This document shows, in pieces, positions 1 through 8,020 of a stretch of 55,800 nt of DNA (its first letter is position 1; each line of letters starts with the position of its first letter). Source of the DNA: Methanoregula sp. (GTDB lineage: Archaea; Halobacteriota; Methanomicrobia; Methanomicrobiales; Methanospirillaceae); contig JAKLGZ010000002.1 in NCBI GenBank assembly GCA_022710385.1, positions 1 through 55,800 of the forward strand, written 5' to 3'. The notes under the pieces were generated by a model, which saw only the letters and a list, made by a program, of their open reading frames with translations, was not told where the DNA came from and searched no databases. The position numbers were made by a program, and so were the translations under genes.

Positions 1-1
1 G

Positions 2-523
2 GTGACCATCCTCGCCGCGGCGATGTCAACCCTGTCATCCCAATTCCATGCAATGGGAACCGCCCTGATCTGCGATGTCTGGGGAAGGGGGAGGGAGTGT
101 GCCCTCTCCCTCCGTGCAAACCAGGCAGGGGTCCTTGCAATGATCGTTATCAGTGTTATCATCGCATTCCTGATGCCGGGGAGTATCATCGCGATAGCAA
201 CTGCAATGTTCATGGGTCTTTGTGCATCTGCATTCCTCCCCATTTTCGCTGTTGCGGTGTACTGCAAAAGACCGGATCCCCTGGCAGCGAAAGCAAGCCT
301 TGTCATCGGAGCGCTTGCCTGGTTCATCTGGGCTTTCTTTGTCAATACAAAGTATGCAGCCGTGTTCGGCCTCTCAAAAGCCCTCCTCGGAACAGTAGGA
401 GTCCTCGCATATCCCTGGAGTGCCATAGATCCGATCGTTATCGCGCTCCCCCTTTCAGCAATCACAATCCTCTCTCTCCAGTATCTGCGGGGAGGATGCG
501 CACCGGGAGCGCAGACTGCCTGA
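2..523 (+). CDS. Sodium:solute symporter, C-terminal part (truncated by window edge)
   Basis: The frame is open from the first base of the window, so the true start lies upstream and only about 173 C-terminal residues are visible. The beginning, with STLSSQFHAMGTALICDVW, matches the conserved TM8-9 region of the SSS family (PanF/PutP-like Na+ symporters), where AAxMSTLSSQ is typical. Four or so hydrophobic segments follow, and the protein ends in a short polar tail. The family imports small organic solutes with Na+; the substrate cannot be read from this fragment. Family assignment is fairly sure, substrate unknown. Confidence 0.75.
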   Translation: MTILAAAMSTLSSQFHAMGTALICDVWGRGRECALSLRANQAGVLAMIVISVIIAFLMPGSIIAIATAMFMGLCASAFLPIFAVAVYCKRPDPLAAKASLVIGALAWFIWAFFVNTKYAAVFGLSKALLGTVGVLAYPWSAIDPIVIALPLSAITILSLQYLRGGCAPGAQTA

Positions 524-729
524 TACCCCCCTTTTTTCCAATGGATGTAGCTCCGCCATTTGGCATTAACATCACAATCCGAGATGTTCATTCGGACGGT
601 TTGTGATCCATTGGTATCATGGGCACTTCACACATTATTCTCGACAGAGTATCGACTACGGGGGTTTATGTGAAGATCTTCCGCCACTCTCATGGTGGAC
701 ACTTGTCCCCTTTCAGAGAATCATATGAT

Positions 730-749
730 TAAAAATATCGGGATTTTTA
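730..749. terminator. A/T-rich hairpin between convergent genes
   Basis: TAAAAAT (730-736) and ATTTTTA (743-749) form a perfect 7-bp inverted repeat around a 6-nt loop. It lies 19 bases past the stop of the minus-strand flavin prenyltransferase gene and about 200 bases past the symporter stop, so it could end transcription in either direction. The symporter also has its own T-run near 531-536. The function is inferred from position and composition. Confidence 0.4.
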
Positions 750-768
750 GATAAAACAGGGAGAACGT

Positions 769-1329
769 TCAGAAATCCTGGCGCCATCGGTGATACAGGT
801 GATGATCGACACCGAATACGTCAAGCGTTTTCCCGACGATATGATCGACCAGGTCATCTATCGTTTCAGGGCGGTGGTAGAACCCTGGCGCTGCCGGGAG
901 GATGGTAACCCCTGATTCAGCCAGGGTAACCATGTTCTTCAGCTGGATCAGATTCAGGGGTGTCTCCCTCGGAACGAGGATGAGCGGCCGCCGTTCCTTG
1001 AGGGTGCAGTCAGCAGCCCGGAGGAGAAGGTTGTCGGCAAATCCGCAGGCGATACCGGCCAGGGTCTTCATACTGCACGGAAGGACCACCATCCCCATCG
1101 TCCGGTACCCTCCGCTCGCAAGCACTGAAGTGAAATCACTGTTATCATGGCACCGTGTTGCAAAATCCCTGACCTGCTCAACACTCCGGCTTGTCTCGAT
1201 CTCCACCATTTTCTCGGCCATACCAGTCATCACAAGATCGGTCTCGATTTTGAGGTCGTGCAGGACCTCGAGCATCCGGATACCGTAGATGATACCGCTG
1301 GCCCCGGAAAGCCCCACAATCAGGCGCAT
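769..1329 (-). CDS. ubiX: UbiX-family flavin prenyltransferase
   Basis: The 186-residue product has the UbiX/Pad1 N-terminal FMN-binding signature LSGASGIIYG at residues 5-14 and the family's usual length of 180-200 residues. UbiX joins dimethylallyl phosphate to FMN to make prenyl-FMN, the cofactor of UbiD-type decarboxylases. In most archaea a UbiD homologue decarboxylates anhydromevalonate phosphate in the modified mevalonate route, so supply of that cofactor is the likely role (inference). I chose ATG 1329 because GGTGA lies 5 bases upstream; the same frame stays open to 1404 but those extra residues have no family resemblance. A thioredoxin gene lies 78 bases upstream on the same strand. 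Confidence 0.9.
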   Translation of the reverse strand: MRLIVGLSGASGIIYGIRMLEVLHDLKIETDLVMTGMAEKMVEIETSRSVEQVRDFATRCHDNSDFTSVLASGGYRTMGMVVLPCSMKTLAGIACGFADNLLLRAADCTLKERRPLILVPRETPLNLIQLKNMVTLAESGVTILPAAPGFYHRPETIDDLVDHIVGKTLDVFGVDHHLYHRWRQDF

Positions 1330-1407
1330 GGGATTCACCATCTCATTATGATACTGCAATCTGGTGATATAATAGGATGGATAGTGGTGATGCTGCAGAA
1401 TCACGTG

Positions 1408-1809
1408 TCAGGGAAGGTGAAATGCTTTCTTGATCCGAGCCTTCAAAGCCTCTTTGGGATAAGCCCCCACCACCATATCAACTGCCGTCCCGTCCCTGAA
1501 CAGGATGATAGTCGGGATGGCGGTGATTCCAAATCCTCCCGCGATACCGGGGTTTTCATCGGTATTGCACTTTGCAAAGGTAACGATGCTGGCAAATTCG
1601 CGGGAAAGTTCTTCAATCACCGGAGCAACCAACCTGCATGGCCCGCACCACTCAGCCCAGAAATCTATGACAAGAAACGGATTGGCCGTAAGCAGCTGGC
1701 GGAAGTTTGCGGCATTGACAGGATGTACGAGGGGAACCTCTGCCCCATGGAGATGCTCCGTCATCTCACGGAGTTTCTTTTCCCTGATACGCTGCAGCTC
1801 ATCATCCAT
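1408..1809 (-). CDS. trxA: Thioredoxin
   Basis: This 133-residue thioredoxin has the active site WCGPC (cysteines at about residues 55 and 58) in the usual DFWAEWCGPC context and the cis-proline motif AIPT further on. A charged helix-like extension of about 25 residues (DDELQRIREKKLREM) precedes the fold, which is longer than in E. coli thioredoxin. ATG 1809 was chosen over the upstream ATG 1833 because an AAAGGA ribosome binding site precedes it. It is a cytoplasmic dithiol donor for thioredoxin-dependent enzymes; the Grx-TrxR fusion at 13025 is a possible reductase partner (inference). Confidence 0.93.
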   Translation of the reverse strand: MDDELQRIREKKLREMTEHLHGAEVPLVHPVNAANFRQLLTANPFLVIDFWAEWCGPCRLVAPVIEELSREFASIVTFAKCNTDENPGIAGGFGITAIPTIILFRDGTAVDMVVGAYPKEALKARIKKAFHLP

Positions 1810-1917
1810 GAAATCCTTTTGGTGGTAGACCATTTAATCCCTGCCCAGAGGGATCTGTCCCGGACTACAGGAGTAAACTATATGTCCCGAGATTGTCAAT
1901 ATTATACTCCTGCCGGA

Positions 1918-1992
1918 AGCGAGGTGGGGTAGTCAGGATATCCCGACGGGCTCATAACCCGTAGACCGATGGTTCAAATCCATCCCTCGCTA
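1918..1992 (+). tRNA. Initiator tRNA-Met (anticodon CAT)
   Basis: The acceptor strands AGCGAGG (1918-1924) and CCTCGCT (1985-1991) pair perfectly with discriminator A1992. The anticodon arm reads ACGGG-CTCATAA-CCCGT, giving anticodon CAT. The three G:C pairs next to the loop, and an A1-U72 first pair, are the marks of an archaeal initiator tRNA rather than elongator Met or Ile2. The T-arm has the GGTTCAAATCC core. No intron is present and CCA is not encoded. A TATA-like ACTATATG lies about 40 bases upstream. The adjacent genes on both sides are on the opposite strand. Confidence 0.95.
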
Positions 1993-2024
1993 CTTACTTT
2001 TAAAAAAGTTTTGCGCAAAGGTCG

Positions 2025-3443
2025 TTATTCAAAGAGCTCGAGCTTTGTCTGGTAGGTCCCGTCAAGGAAATCTATTGCGGGAGGTTGTGACTGTTCCCCT
2101 GTAATGGAAACCGGGTAACACCCGGTGAGACATCCTGTGCAGAGGTGTTTTCTTTCTATCCCGATGGATTCAACCAATGCTTCGAGGGAGATATGGTGGA
2201 GGGAGTTTGCCGTGATTCGTCCCCGGACTTCTTCCTCGTTCTTGTCGCTGGCAATCAGCTCCTCACGGGTGGGGATGTCAACACCAAGATAGCAGGGAGC
2301 CTTGATGGCCGGAGATCCAATCCTGACGTGCACCTCTTTTGCACCGGCGTCGCGGATGATATTGATGATCCTCCGTGACGTGGTCCCCCGGACAATACTG
2401 TCATCGACGAGTACGATTGACTTCCCTTTCAGGTGATCGCCAATCGGATTCAGTTTCATCCTGACGGCCTTCTCCCGCTCAATCTGCGAGGGCATGATAA
2501 AGGTCCTTCCCATGTACCTGTTTTTCATGAGACTTTCTACGAACGGGATATGGGATGTCTTTGAATATCCGATAGCATATGCGGTCCCTGAATCCGGGAC
2601 CGGGCATATGGAATCGGCATTGACGGGAGCTTCTTCATGGAGCTTTCCTCCGATATTCCGTCTTACATCATAAACAAGGGCACCATCAAGAATCGAGTCG
2701 GCCCTTGCAAAATAGATGTATTCAAAGATACAGTGGGCACGGCAGTCCGATACTGCTATCTGCATGGCGCGCATCCCATCCTCATCGATACATACCAGCT
2801 CCCCAGGTTTCAGATCACGAAGGAACGTCCCACCAAGGGCATCGACCGCCACACTCTCCGATGCCAGCACGATCCCCTGGCTGGTCTTTCCGATGCACAT
2901 GGGCTTGATTCCAAGCGGATCCCTGAATCCGTACAGTATCCCGTCCATCATCAGGACAACAGAATACGAACCTTTGAGTATCCGCATGCACCGGTGAACT
3001 GCGTCCTCGATGCATCCCGATGTGCTCATCTCGTCAGTGATCACCTTTGCGATCAGCTCGGTGTCCGTGGTCGTGCAGAAGATTTGCCCGCGTGCCTCGT
3101 ATTCGTCTCTGAGTTCGCAGGCATTCACGAGGTTGCCATTATGGGCAATGGAGATGATGTGATCACGAAAAAGAAAATTGAACGGCTGTGCGTTCTCCGG
3201 CTTGTTTGCTCCGGTCGTGGGATACCGTACATGCCCTATTCCAACATAGCCTTCAAGCCCCCGCAACAGTGCTGGATCGAAGACTTCGGCAACAAGACCC
3301 TGCCCCTTGTGTTTATAGATCTGAACCCCATCAAAAGTGGAGATCCCTGCGCTCTCCTGCCCCCTGTGCTGAAGAGCAAACAATGCATAATAGAGTGAGA
3401 ACGACACACCGCCAGCATCCCTGATGCCAACGATTCCACACAT
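2025..3443 (-). CDS. purF: Amidophosphoribosyltransferase (Fe-S type, no propeptide)
   Basis: This 472-residue enzyme makes phosphoribosylamine from PRPP and glutamine, the first committed step of purine synthesis. It starts directly with MCGIVGI, so Cys2 is the glutaminase nucleophile and no leader peptide needs removal. The PRPP-binding motif VLVDDSIVRGTT is present. Cysteines in CIFEYIYFAR, APCYLG and CTGCLTGCYP occupy the positions of the four [4Fe-4S] ligands of the Bacillus enzyme, so a cluster is expected. It sits downstream of the Lsm and L37e genes with 9 bases between it and L37e, a common archaeal cluster. Confidence 0.96.
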   Translation of the reverse strand: MCGIVGIRDAGGVSFSLYYALFALQHRGQESAGISTFDGVQIYKHKGQGLVAEVFDPALLRGLEGYVGIGHVRYPTTGANKPENAQPFNFLFRDHIISIAHNGNLVNACELRDEYEARGQIFCTTTDTELIAKVITDEMSTSGCIEDAVHRCMRILKGSYSVVLMMDGILYGFRDPLGIKPMCIGKTSQGIVLASESVAVDALGGTFLRDLKPGELVCIDEDGMRAMQIAVSDCRAHCIFEYIYFARADSILDGALVYDVRRNIGGKLHEEAPVNADSICPVPDSGTAYAIGYSKTSHIPFVESLMKNRYMGRTFIMPSQIEREKAVRMKLNPIGDHLKGKSIVLVDDSIVRGTTSRRIINIIRDAGAKEVHVRIGSPAIKAPCYLGVDIPTREELIASDKNEEEVRGRITANSLHHISLEALVESIGIERKHLCTGCLTGCYPVSITGEQSQPPAIDFLDGTYQTKLELFE

Positions 3444-3452
3444 GGTCGCTCT

Positions 3453-3635
3453 CTAATGGGTCGGGATCTTTGGTCTCTTGTTTATCCAGTTGTACTTCCT
3501 CATCCGCGTGCTTTTACCAAACCCGCATGCAGAACAGGTCCGGTGCCGCAGATGATAGGAGATGCTCCCGCACCTTCTGCAAGCAATATGGACCTTGCCT
3601 GAACGCTTTCCCATTGATGGAGTGCCCTTTGACAT
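3453..3635 (-). CDS. rpl37e: 50S ribosomal protein L37e
   Basis: The 60-residue basic protein has the L37e zinc finger: CRRCG followed 13 residues later by CSACG, then the basic tail [14 protein letters not shown]. It binds 23S rRNA in the large subunit and is found only in archaea and eukaryotes. It lies between the Lsm gene (18 bases upstream) and purF (9 bases downstream), all on the minus strand, so the three are probably co-transcribed. Length and motif spacing agree with the family. Confidence 0.96.
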   Translation of the reverse strand: MSKGTPSMGKRSGKVHIACRRCGSISYHLRHRTCSACGFGKSTRMRKYNWINKRPKIPTH

Positions 3636-3653
3636 GCTTCACCTTCCGCACTA

Positions 3654-3983
<330 letters not shown>

Positions 3984-4056
3984 TTATCGCACTCATATAC
4001 ACCACTCTTGCTGAAATGCTTTTTCATGATCGGGACGAGAAATATAGTGGAACGCG

Positions 4057-4554
4057 ATGGCGAAGATCACCGGGAGAAAAAGGCACAGCATCAGGAAATC
4101 ACAGGCATCAGCCCTCTTTTCCGGGCTTTGTGCCCAGATAGGGGAGTCCGCTGCACTCTTCATGAGCGATCGGGTCGAAATACTCGAGACGAATGCAGGT
4201 TTTGCGCTGTACCTCATCGACAAGAAACCCCAGCTCATGGATTCGGGGGAGTGGGTCTTTCCCACCCTTCAGGGCCTGCTCGAACATCCCTTTCCGGAAC
4301 GGCGGATTGTTGTCGATTCGGGGGCGGTACCTTTTGTCGTCAACGGGGCAGATATCATGCGGCCCGGAATTGTTTCAGTTACTGAAGATGTGAAGGCAGG
4401 TTGTCCCGTACAGGTGGTGGAAGAGCGGCATGGAAAACCACTTGCGCTTGGTGTTGCCCTTTATGATGCTGGCGATCTGATGAGGAAAACAGCTGGCAAG
4501 ATGGTAAAAACACTCCATTATATCGGTGACGACCTCTGGAACGTGGAATTTTAG
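4057..4554 (+). CDS. PUA-domain RNA-binding protein
   Basis: The 165-residue product has an N-terminal domain of about 75 residues and a C-terminal PUA domain at roughly 80-160. The PUA domain is recognised from VVDSGAVPFVVNGADIMRPGI and the later KPLALGVALYD. This arrangement matches archaeal relatives of MCT-1/DENR-associated and pre-PUA proteins. PUA domains bind structured RNA, so a role in rRNA or tRNA handling or translation is likely, but the target is unknown. The gene is divergent from Lsm and precedes sepF by about 95 bases. Confidence 0.85.
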   Translation: MAKITGRKRHSIRKSQASALFSGLCAQIGESAALFMSDRVEILETNAGFALYLIDKKPQLMDSGEWVFPTLQGLLEHPFPERRIVVDSGAVPFVVNGADIMRPGIVSVTEDVKAGCPVQVVEERHGKPLALGVALYDAGDLMRKTAGKMVKTLHYIGDDLWNVEF

Positions 4555-4648
4555 GAGCGGTAAAATCCTCCAGGAGTAATACCAGCCATGAATACCGCCA
4601 TTTTTGAAATAGATACTATTAAATAAAAAATAAAAGACATTTTTCCCC

Positions 4649-5020
4649 ATGGTAAAGTTTCTCGATTCGATTCTGGGCAAGTCAACCCCCTCCACTGAGG
4701 ACGACTACATGGATCTCGACCTTGAAGCCTTCGAACAGGCCGAAGCGTCAGCCCCTGCCATGTTTGTTAAGATAGCCGCAATAGGAGATATCAAGGACAG
4801 CCCGAGGATAAAGGATGAGATCTATAACGGGAACGTCGTTATCGCCGATATTTCACGCCTCAAGATGGACAAGGTCATGTACGAAAGGGTATTGAAGGAC
4901 TTAAAAGAGGTTGCCAAGGACGTGAACGGGGATATCATCGGTCTCGGTGACCAGAGATATGTAGTCATCACCCCGAACTCGGTGAAGATCTCCCGTGACA
5001 AGATCGGAGGGGTCGAATAG
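4649..5020 (+). CDS. sepF: Cell-division protein SepF
   Basis: The 123-residue protein has the SepF layout: an N-terminal amphipathic stretch (MVKFLDSILG) for membrane binding, an acidic linker, and a C-terminal alpha/beta domain of about 80 residues ending in RYVVITPNSVKIS. In archaea SepF anchors FtsZ to the membrane at midcell. A TATA box (TATTAAATAAAA, 4617-4628) lies about 27 bases before the ATG, so the transcript is probably leaderless. Its TAG stop abuts the GTG start of the next gene, indicating translational coupling. Confidence 0.92.
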   Translation: MVKFLDSILGKSTPSTEDDYMDLDLEAFEQAEASAPAMFVKIAAIGDIKDSPRIKDEIYNGNVVIADISRLKMDKVMYERVLKDLKEVAKDVNGDIIGLGDQRYVVITPNSVKISRDKIGGVE

Positions 5021-5566
5021 GTGCGGACCCTTGTACCCGGTCCGTGCCCTGTCTGTCAAACCGAGATACCATATCTGTACCAGACTGATGAGATCCCCTA
5101 TTTTTCCGAGATTCTGATCATCTCTGCGCTCTGTCCCACCTGTGGCTATCGTCTTGCTGACACGCAGCTGCTCAAGCATACTGAACCTTCGCGCTGGGAA
5201 CTCAGCATCGAATCTCCCGATGATATGATGATACGGGTGGTCCGGAGCATGACCGGCACCATCTCGATACCTGAGCTGGGGGTCAGGATCGACCCCGGCC
5301 CCGCGTGTGAGGGATTTGTCTCAAACGTCGAGGGAGTACTGAATCGTATCGGGAAAGTCCTCCAGAGCCTCCTCTCATGGGCGGAGACTGCTGATGAGCG
5401 TGAGAGGATAAGATCGCTTCAGGGATCGCTTGAGATGGTAAGGGAAGGCAGGCTCACAGCCACACTTGTCATCGAGGATCTTTCAGGAAACAGTGCCATC
5501 ATTGCTGACAAGGCAAAGGTCTGCAGGATTGAGGTGATTGAGGATGACCTCGAAGAGCTCTCCTGA
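5021..5566 (+). CDS. ZPR1-related zinc-finger protein
   Basis: The 181-residue product begins with a C4 zinc finger, CPVCQ at residues 9-12 and CPTCGYR about 28 residues later, followed by an alpha/beta domain. This is the single-module form of ZPR1 seen in archaea; the eukaryotic protein is a tandem duplicate that binds translation factor eEF1A. The GTG start immediately follows the sepF stop, with GGAGGGG inside the sepF end as ribosome binding site. The function in archaea is unknown, and the coupling to sepF is the main clue. Confidence 0.85.
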   Translation: MRTLVPGPCPVCQTEIPYLYQTDEIPYFSEILIISALCPTCGYRLADTQLLKHTEPSRWELSIESPDDMMIRVVRSMTGTISIPELGVRIDPGPACEGFVSNVEGVLNRIGKVLQSLLSWAETADERERIRSLQGSLEMVREGRLTATLVIEDLSGNSAIIADKAKVCRIEVIEDDLEELS

Positions 5567-5571
5567 TACCA

Positions 5572-6567
5572 TCACGTGAATTTCTCACCCGACAGCCTGA
5601 TACCTGGCTGTTCGGTTATTGTTCCCACGGGTCGGGCATCCGGGACCAGAGCGGTAATGGCCGGAAGGCTGCTCTCGGGTGCGATGAGGGTATAACCCAT
5701 ACCCATGTTGAAGGTCCGGTACATCTCCCGGTCGCTGACCGAACCCGCTTCGCGGAGCCATCGGAAAATTTCCGGCGGCTCTATCGGGTTGTCGATACTG
5801 AAACCAAACCTTGTTATCCGGTTAAGATTGTGCAGACCGCCCCCGGTGATGTGGCACATGCCGGTCACCACCGTCTCCCTGCAGACGGGAAGCACTTCTG
5901 CATAGATCCGGGTTGGGCAGAGGAGTTCCTGGCAGAGCGTCTTTCCATTGGAGAGCCGCTCCTCCCATGCTTCGTGGGAATCGACAATCCTCCGGGCAAG
6001 CGTCAGCCCGTTGCTGTGGATTCCTGATGATGGAACCCCGATGATGAGATCCCCCGGAACAACCCGGTCGCCGGTGATAATCTGCCCCTTTTTCTGGATG
6101 CCAAGACACGTTCCAGCAAGATCGAGACCGGCAACAAGATTTTTCAGGGTTGCAGTCTCTCCTCCCACGATATCGATATTTGCCAGCCGGGCCCCTTCGT
6201 TCAAGCCTCTGCCGATCTGGGCCATTTTTTCTATCGATATGGAATCCGTGGCGATATAGTCTACGAATGCGACGGGTTCCATGTTCATGACGTACAGGTC
6301 ATTCACGTTCATGGCAATGCAATCAATACCGACACTACTCCAGTCCTGTGCCCTGTCGGCAACGAGCATTTTTGTCCCCACCCCATCCACGGTGAGCGCA
6401 AGAGACATTTCACCAAAATCGATGAGGCCGGCGAAATGCCCTACGCTTCCCATCATCGAGAAACGGCCCTTCCTCCTGAATGTCAGCGCTGCTATCAGTG
6501 CCCTGATTCCCTCTGCTTCCTGATCGATATCCACACCAGCATCCCGGTATGAGAAGGATTCAGGCAT
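5572..6567 (-). CDS. purM: Phosphoribosylformylglycinamidine cyclo-ligase (AIR synthetase)
   Basis: This 331-residue PurM makes aminoimidazole ribonucleotide from FGAM with ATP. The signature TVDGVGTK is present, as are the later GGETATLKN and VPSSGIHSNGL motifs. ATG 6567 is preferred: it starts MPESFSYRDAG, overlaps the aspartate kinase stop by 8 bases, and uses GAGGAGG inside that gene's end as ribosome binding site. An in-frame ATG at 6597 would only add residues unlike PurM. Coupling of a purine gene to aspartate kinase is unusual as biochemistry but clear from the overlap. Confidence 0.95.
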   Translation of the reverse strand: MPESFSYRDAGVDIDQEAEGIRALIAALTFRRKGRFSMMGSVGHFAGLIDFGEMSLALTVDGVGTKMLVADRAQDWSSVGIDCIAMNVNDLYVMNMEPVAFVDYIATDSISIEKMAQIGRGLNEGARLANIDIVGGETATLKNLVAGLDLAGTCLGIQKKGQIITGDRVVPGDLIIGVPSSGIHSNGLTLARRIVDSHEAWEERLSNGKTLCQELLCPTRIYAEVLPVCRETVVTGMCHITGGGLHNLNRITRFGFSIDNPIEPPEIFRWLREAGSVSDREMYRTFNMGMGYTLIAPESSLPAITALVPDARPVGTITEQPGIRLSGEKFT

Positions 6568-7948
6568 AATCCTCCTCTGACAGCCGGAACTCATCATGGA
6601 GGATCCGGACTGCCTTCGGGCCGTCTGCCTGTTTCACGACAAAAGAGATATTTACCTCGGATGAACCCTGCGAGATCATCATCACGTTCACCCCCCCGTT
6701 CCCAAGAGCCGTGAATATCCGGCCACCAGTCCCTTTGGCGCCCGCCATCCCGGAACCGACCACGGCGACCGCACAGACGTCCCGGTTGGATGTCACCTCC
6801 CGGACGAGCCCCTCTTTTACAATTGATGCCAGTGCTTCAGTAGCGGGCATGAGCTGACTCTCATCAATGATCAGAGAGATATTGGCCTCGCTCGATCCCT
6901 GCGAGATCATCATCACGTTCACCTCTTTTTCGGCGAGCGCAGAGAAGATTGCCCTTGCCACCCCCGGGCGTCCGATCATCTGTGCCCCGCAGATATTGAT
7001 CAGGGCTACTTTGTCGATGTAGGTGAGCGCTTTTACCACCCGGCTGTCGCGTTTCTCGCCCCTGACTATTGCTGTTCCGGGATGAGATGGATTGAAGGTG
7101 TTCTTGACCCGCACGATGATATTCTTCTTCATGGCGGGTTCGATGGATCGGGGATGCATCACCTTTGCGCCGAAGAACGAGAGTTCCATCACCTCAAGGT
7201 AGGAGAGGGATGGTATCACCCTTGCATCTGAAATCAGGCGGGGATCGGAGGTCATGATTCCATCCACGTCGGTCCAGATCCAGATCTCCCCGGCATCGAT
7301 TCCTGCACCGATTATCGCCGCGGAATAGTCCGACCCGCTCCTGCCGAGGGTGGTGATGATTCCCTTCTCGGTGCACCCCATGAATCCCATAATGACCGGG
7401 ACCGTCCCGGTGAGCAGCGGCTGCACCCTGCCCCTGATCCTCCCTTGGCTCTCCGGAAGGGCCATAGCCTCTCCATGCTGGGTCGTCGTCAGAATCCCTG
7501 CCTCGCATCCATCCATCACACGCGAGGGGATACCCCGCTGTCTCAACGCTGCAGACACGACAAGGGAATTGAGCCGTTCCCCGTAGGTGATGATATAGTC
7601 AAGGGAGCGGGGAGTTAGCTCTCTCAGATTATGAACGGCATGCAGCATGTTGCCGAGTTCACAGAGCCTCTCTTCCATCTCTCCGCTGACCTCCTCCTCA
7701 AAATCCGATCCGACCTCCGCAAGTACGGATTTGTGACGGAGGCGGAGAGAGCTGATGAGGGGATCAATGGCAGGAGCATTGCGGCTTCCGGCTATCTCGG
7801 TGGCGGTTGCGATGAGCTGGTCGGTAACTCCCCGCTGGGCCGATACCACCACCGCAAGTTCATGACCTTCCCTCCGGTATCCTTCAACGATATCCACAAC
7901 CTTCCTGACGGTCGCTGCATCGGCCACTGAAGTGCCGCCAAACTTCAT
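6560..7948 (-). CDS. lysC: Aspartate kinase
   Basis: The 462-residue enzyme phosphorylates aspartate, the first step toward lysine, threonine and methionine. The N-terminal MKFGGTSVADA is the kinase signature. Two ACT regulatory domains sit at the C-terminus, each with VMMISQGSSE followed by NIS, so feedback inhibition by an amino-acid product is expected. ATG 7948 has GAGG six bases upstream; ATG 7960 is an alternative. A TATA-like ACTATAAATAG near 7984-7994 serves this gene in the divergent region shared with tfrA. The 3' end overlaps purM by 8 bases. Confidence 0.96.
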   Translation of the reverse strand: MKFGGTSVADAATVRKVVDIVEGYRREGHELAVVVSAQRGVTDQLIATATEIAGSRNAPAIDPLISSLRLRHKSVLAEVGSDFEEEVSGEMEERLCELGNMLHAVHNLRELTPRSLDYIITYGERLNSLVVSAALRQRGIPSRVMDGCEAGILTTTQHGEAMALPESQGRIRGRVQPLLTGTVPVIMGFMGCTEKGIITTLGRSGSDYSAAIIGAGIDAGEIWIWTDVDGIMTSDPRLISDARVIPSLSYLEVMELSFFGAKVMHPRSIEPAMKKNIIVRVKNTFNPSHPGTAIVRGEKRDSRVVKALTYIDKVALINICGAQMIGRPGVARAIFSALAEKEVNVMMISQGSSEANISLIIDESQLMPATEALASIVKEGLVREVTSNRDVCAVAVVGSGMAGAKGTGGRIFTALGNGGVNVMMISQGSSEVNISFVVKQADGPKAVRILHDEFRLSEEDYA

Positions 7949-8020
7949 TAAAAACCTCATCCGGGCTCACACAGTCCTTCGCATCTATTTATAGTAGTAT
8001 ATGACGCACGTACTAATAAG

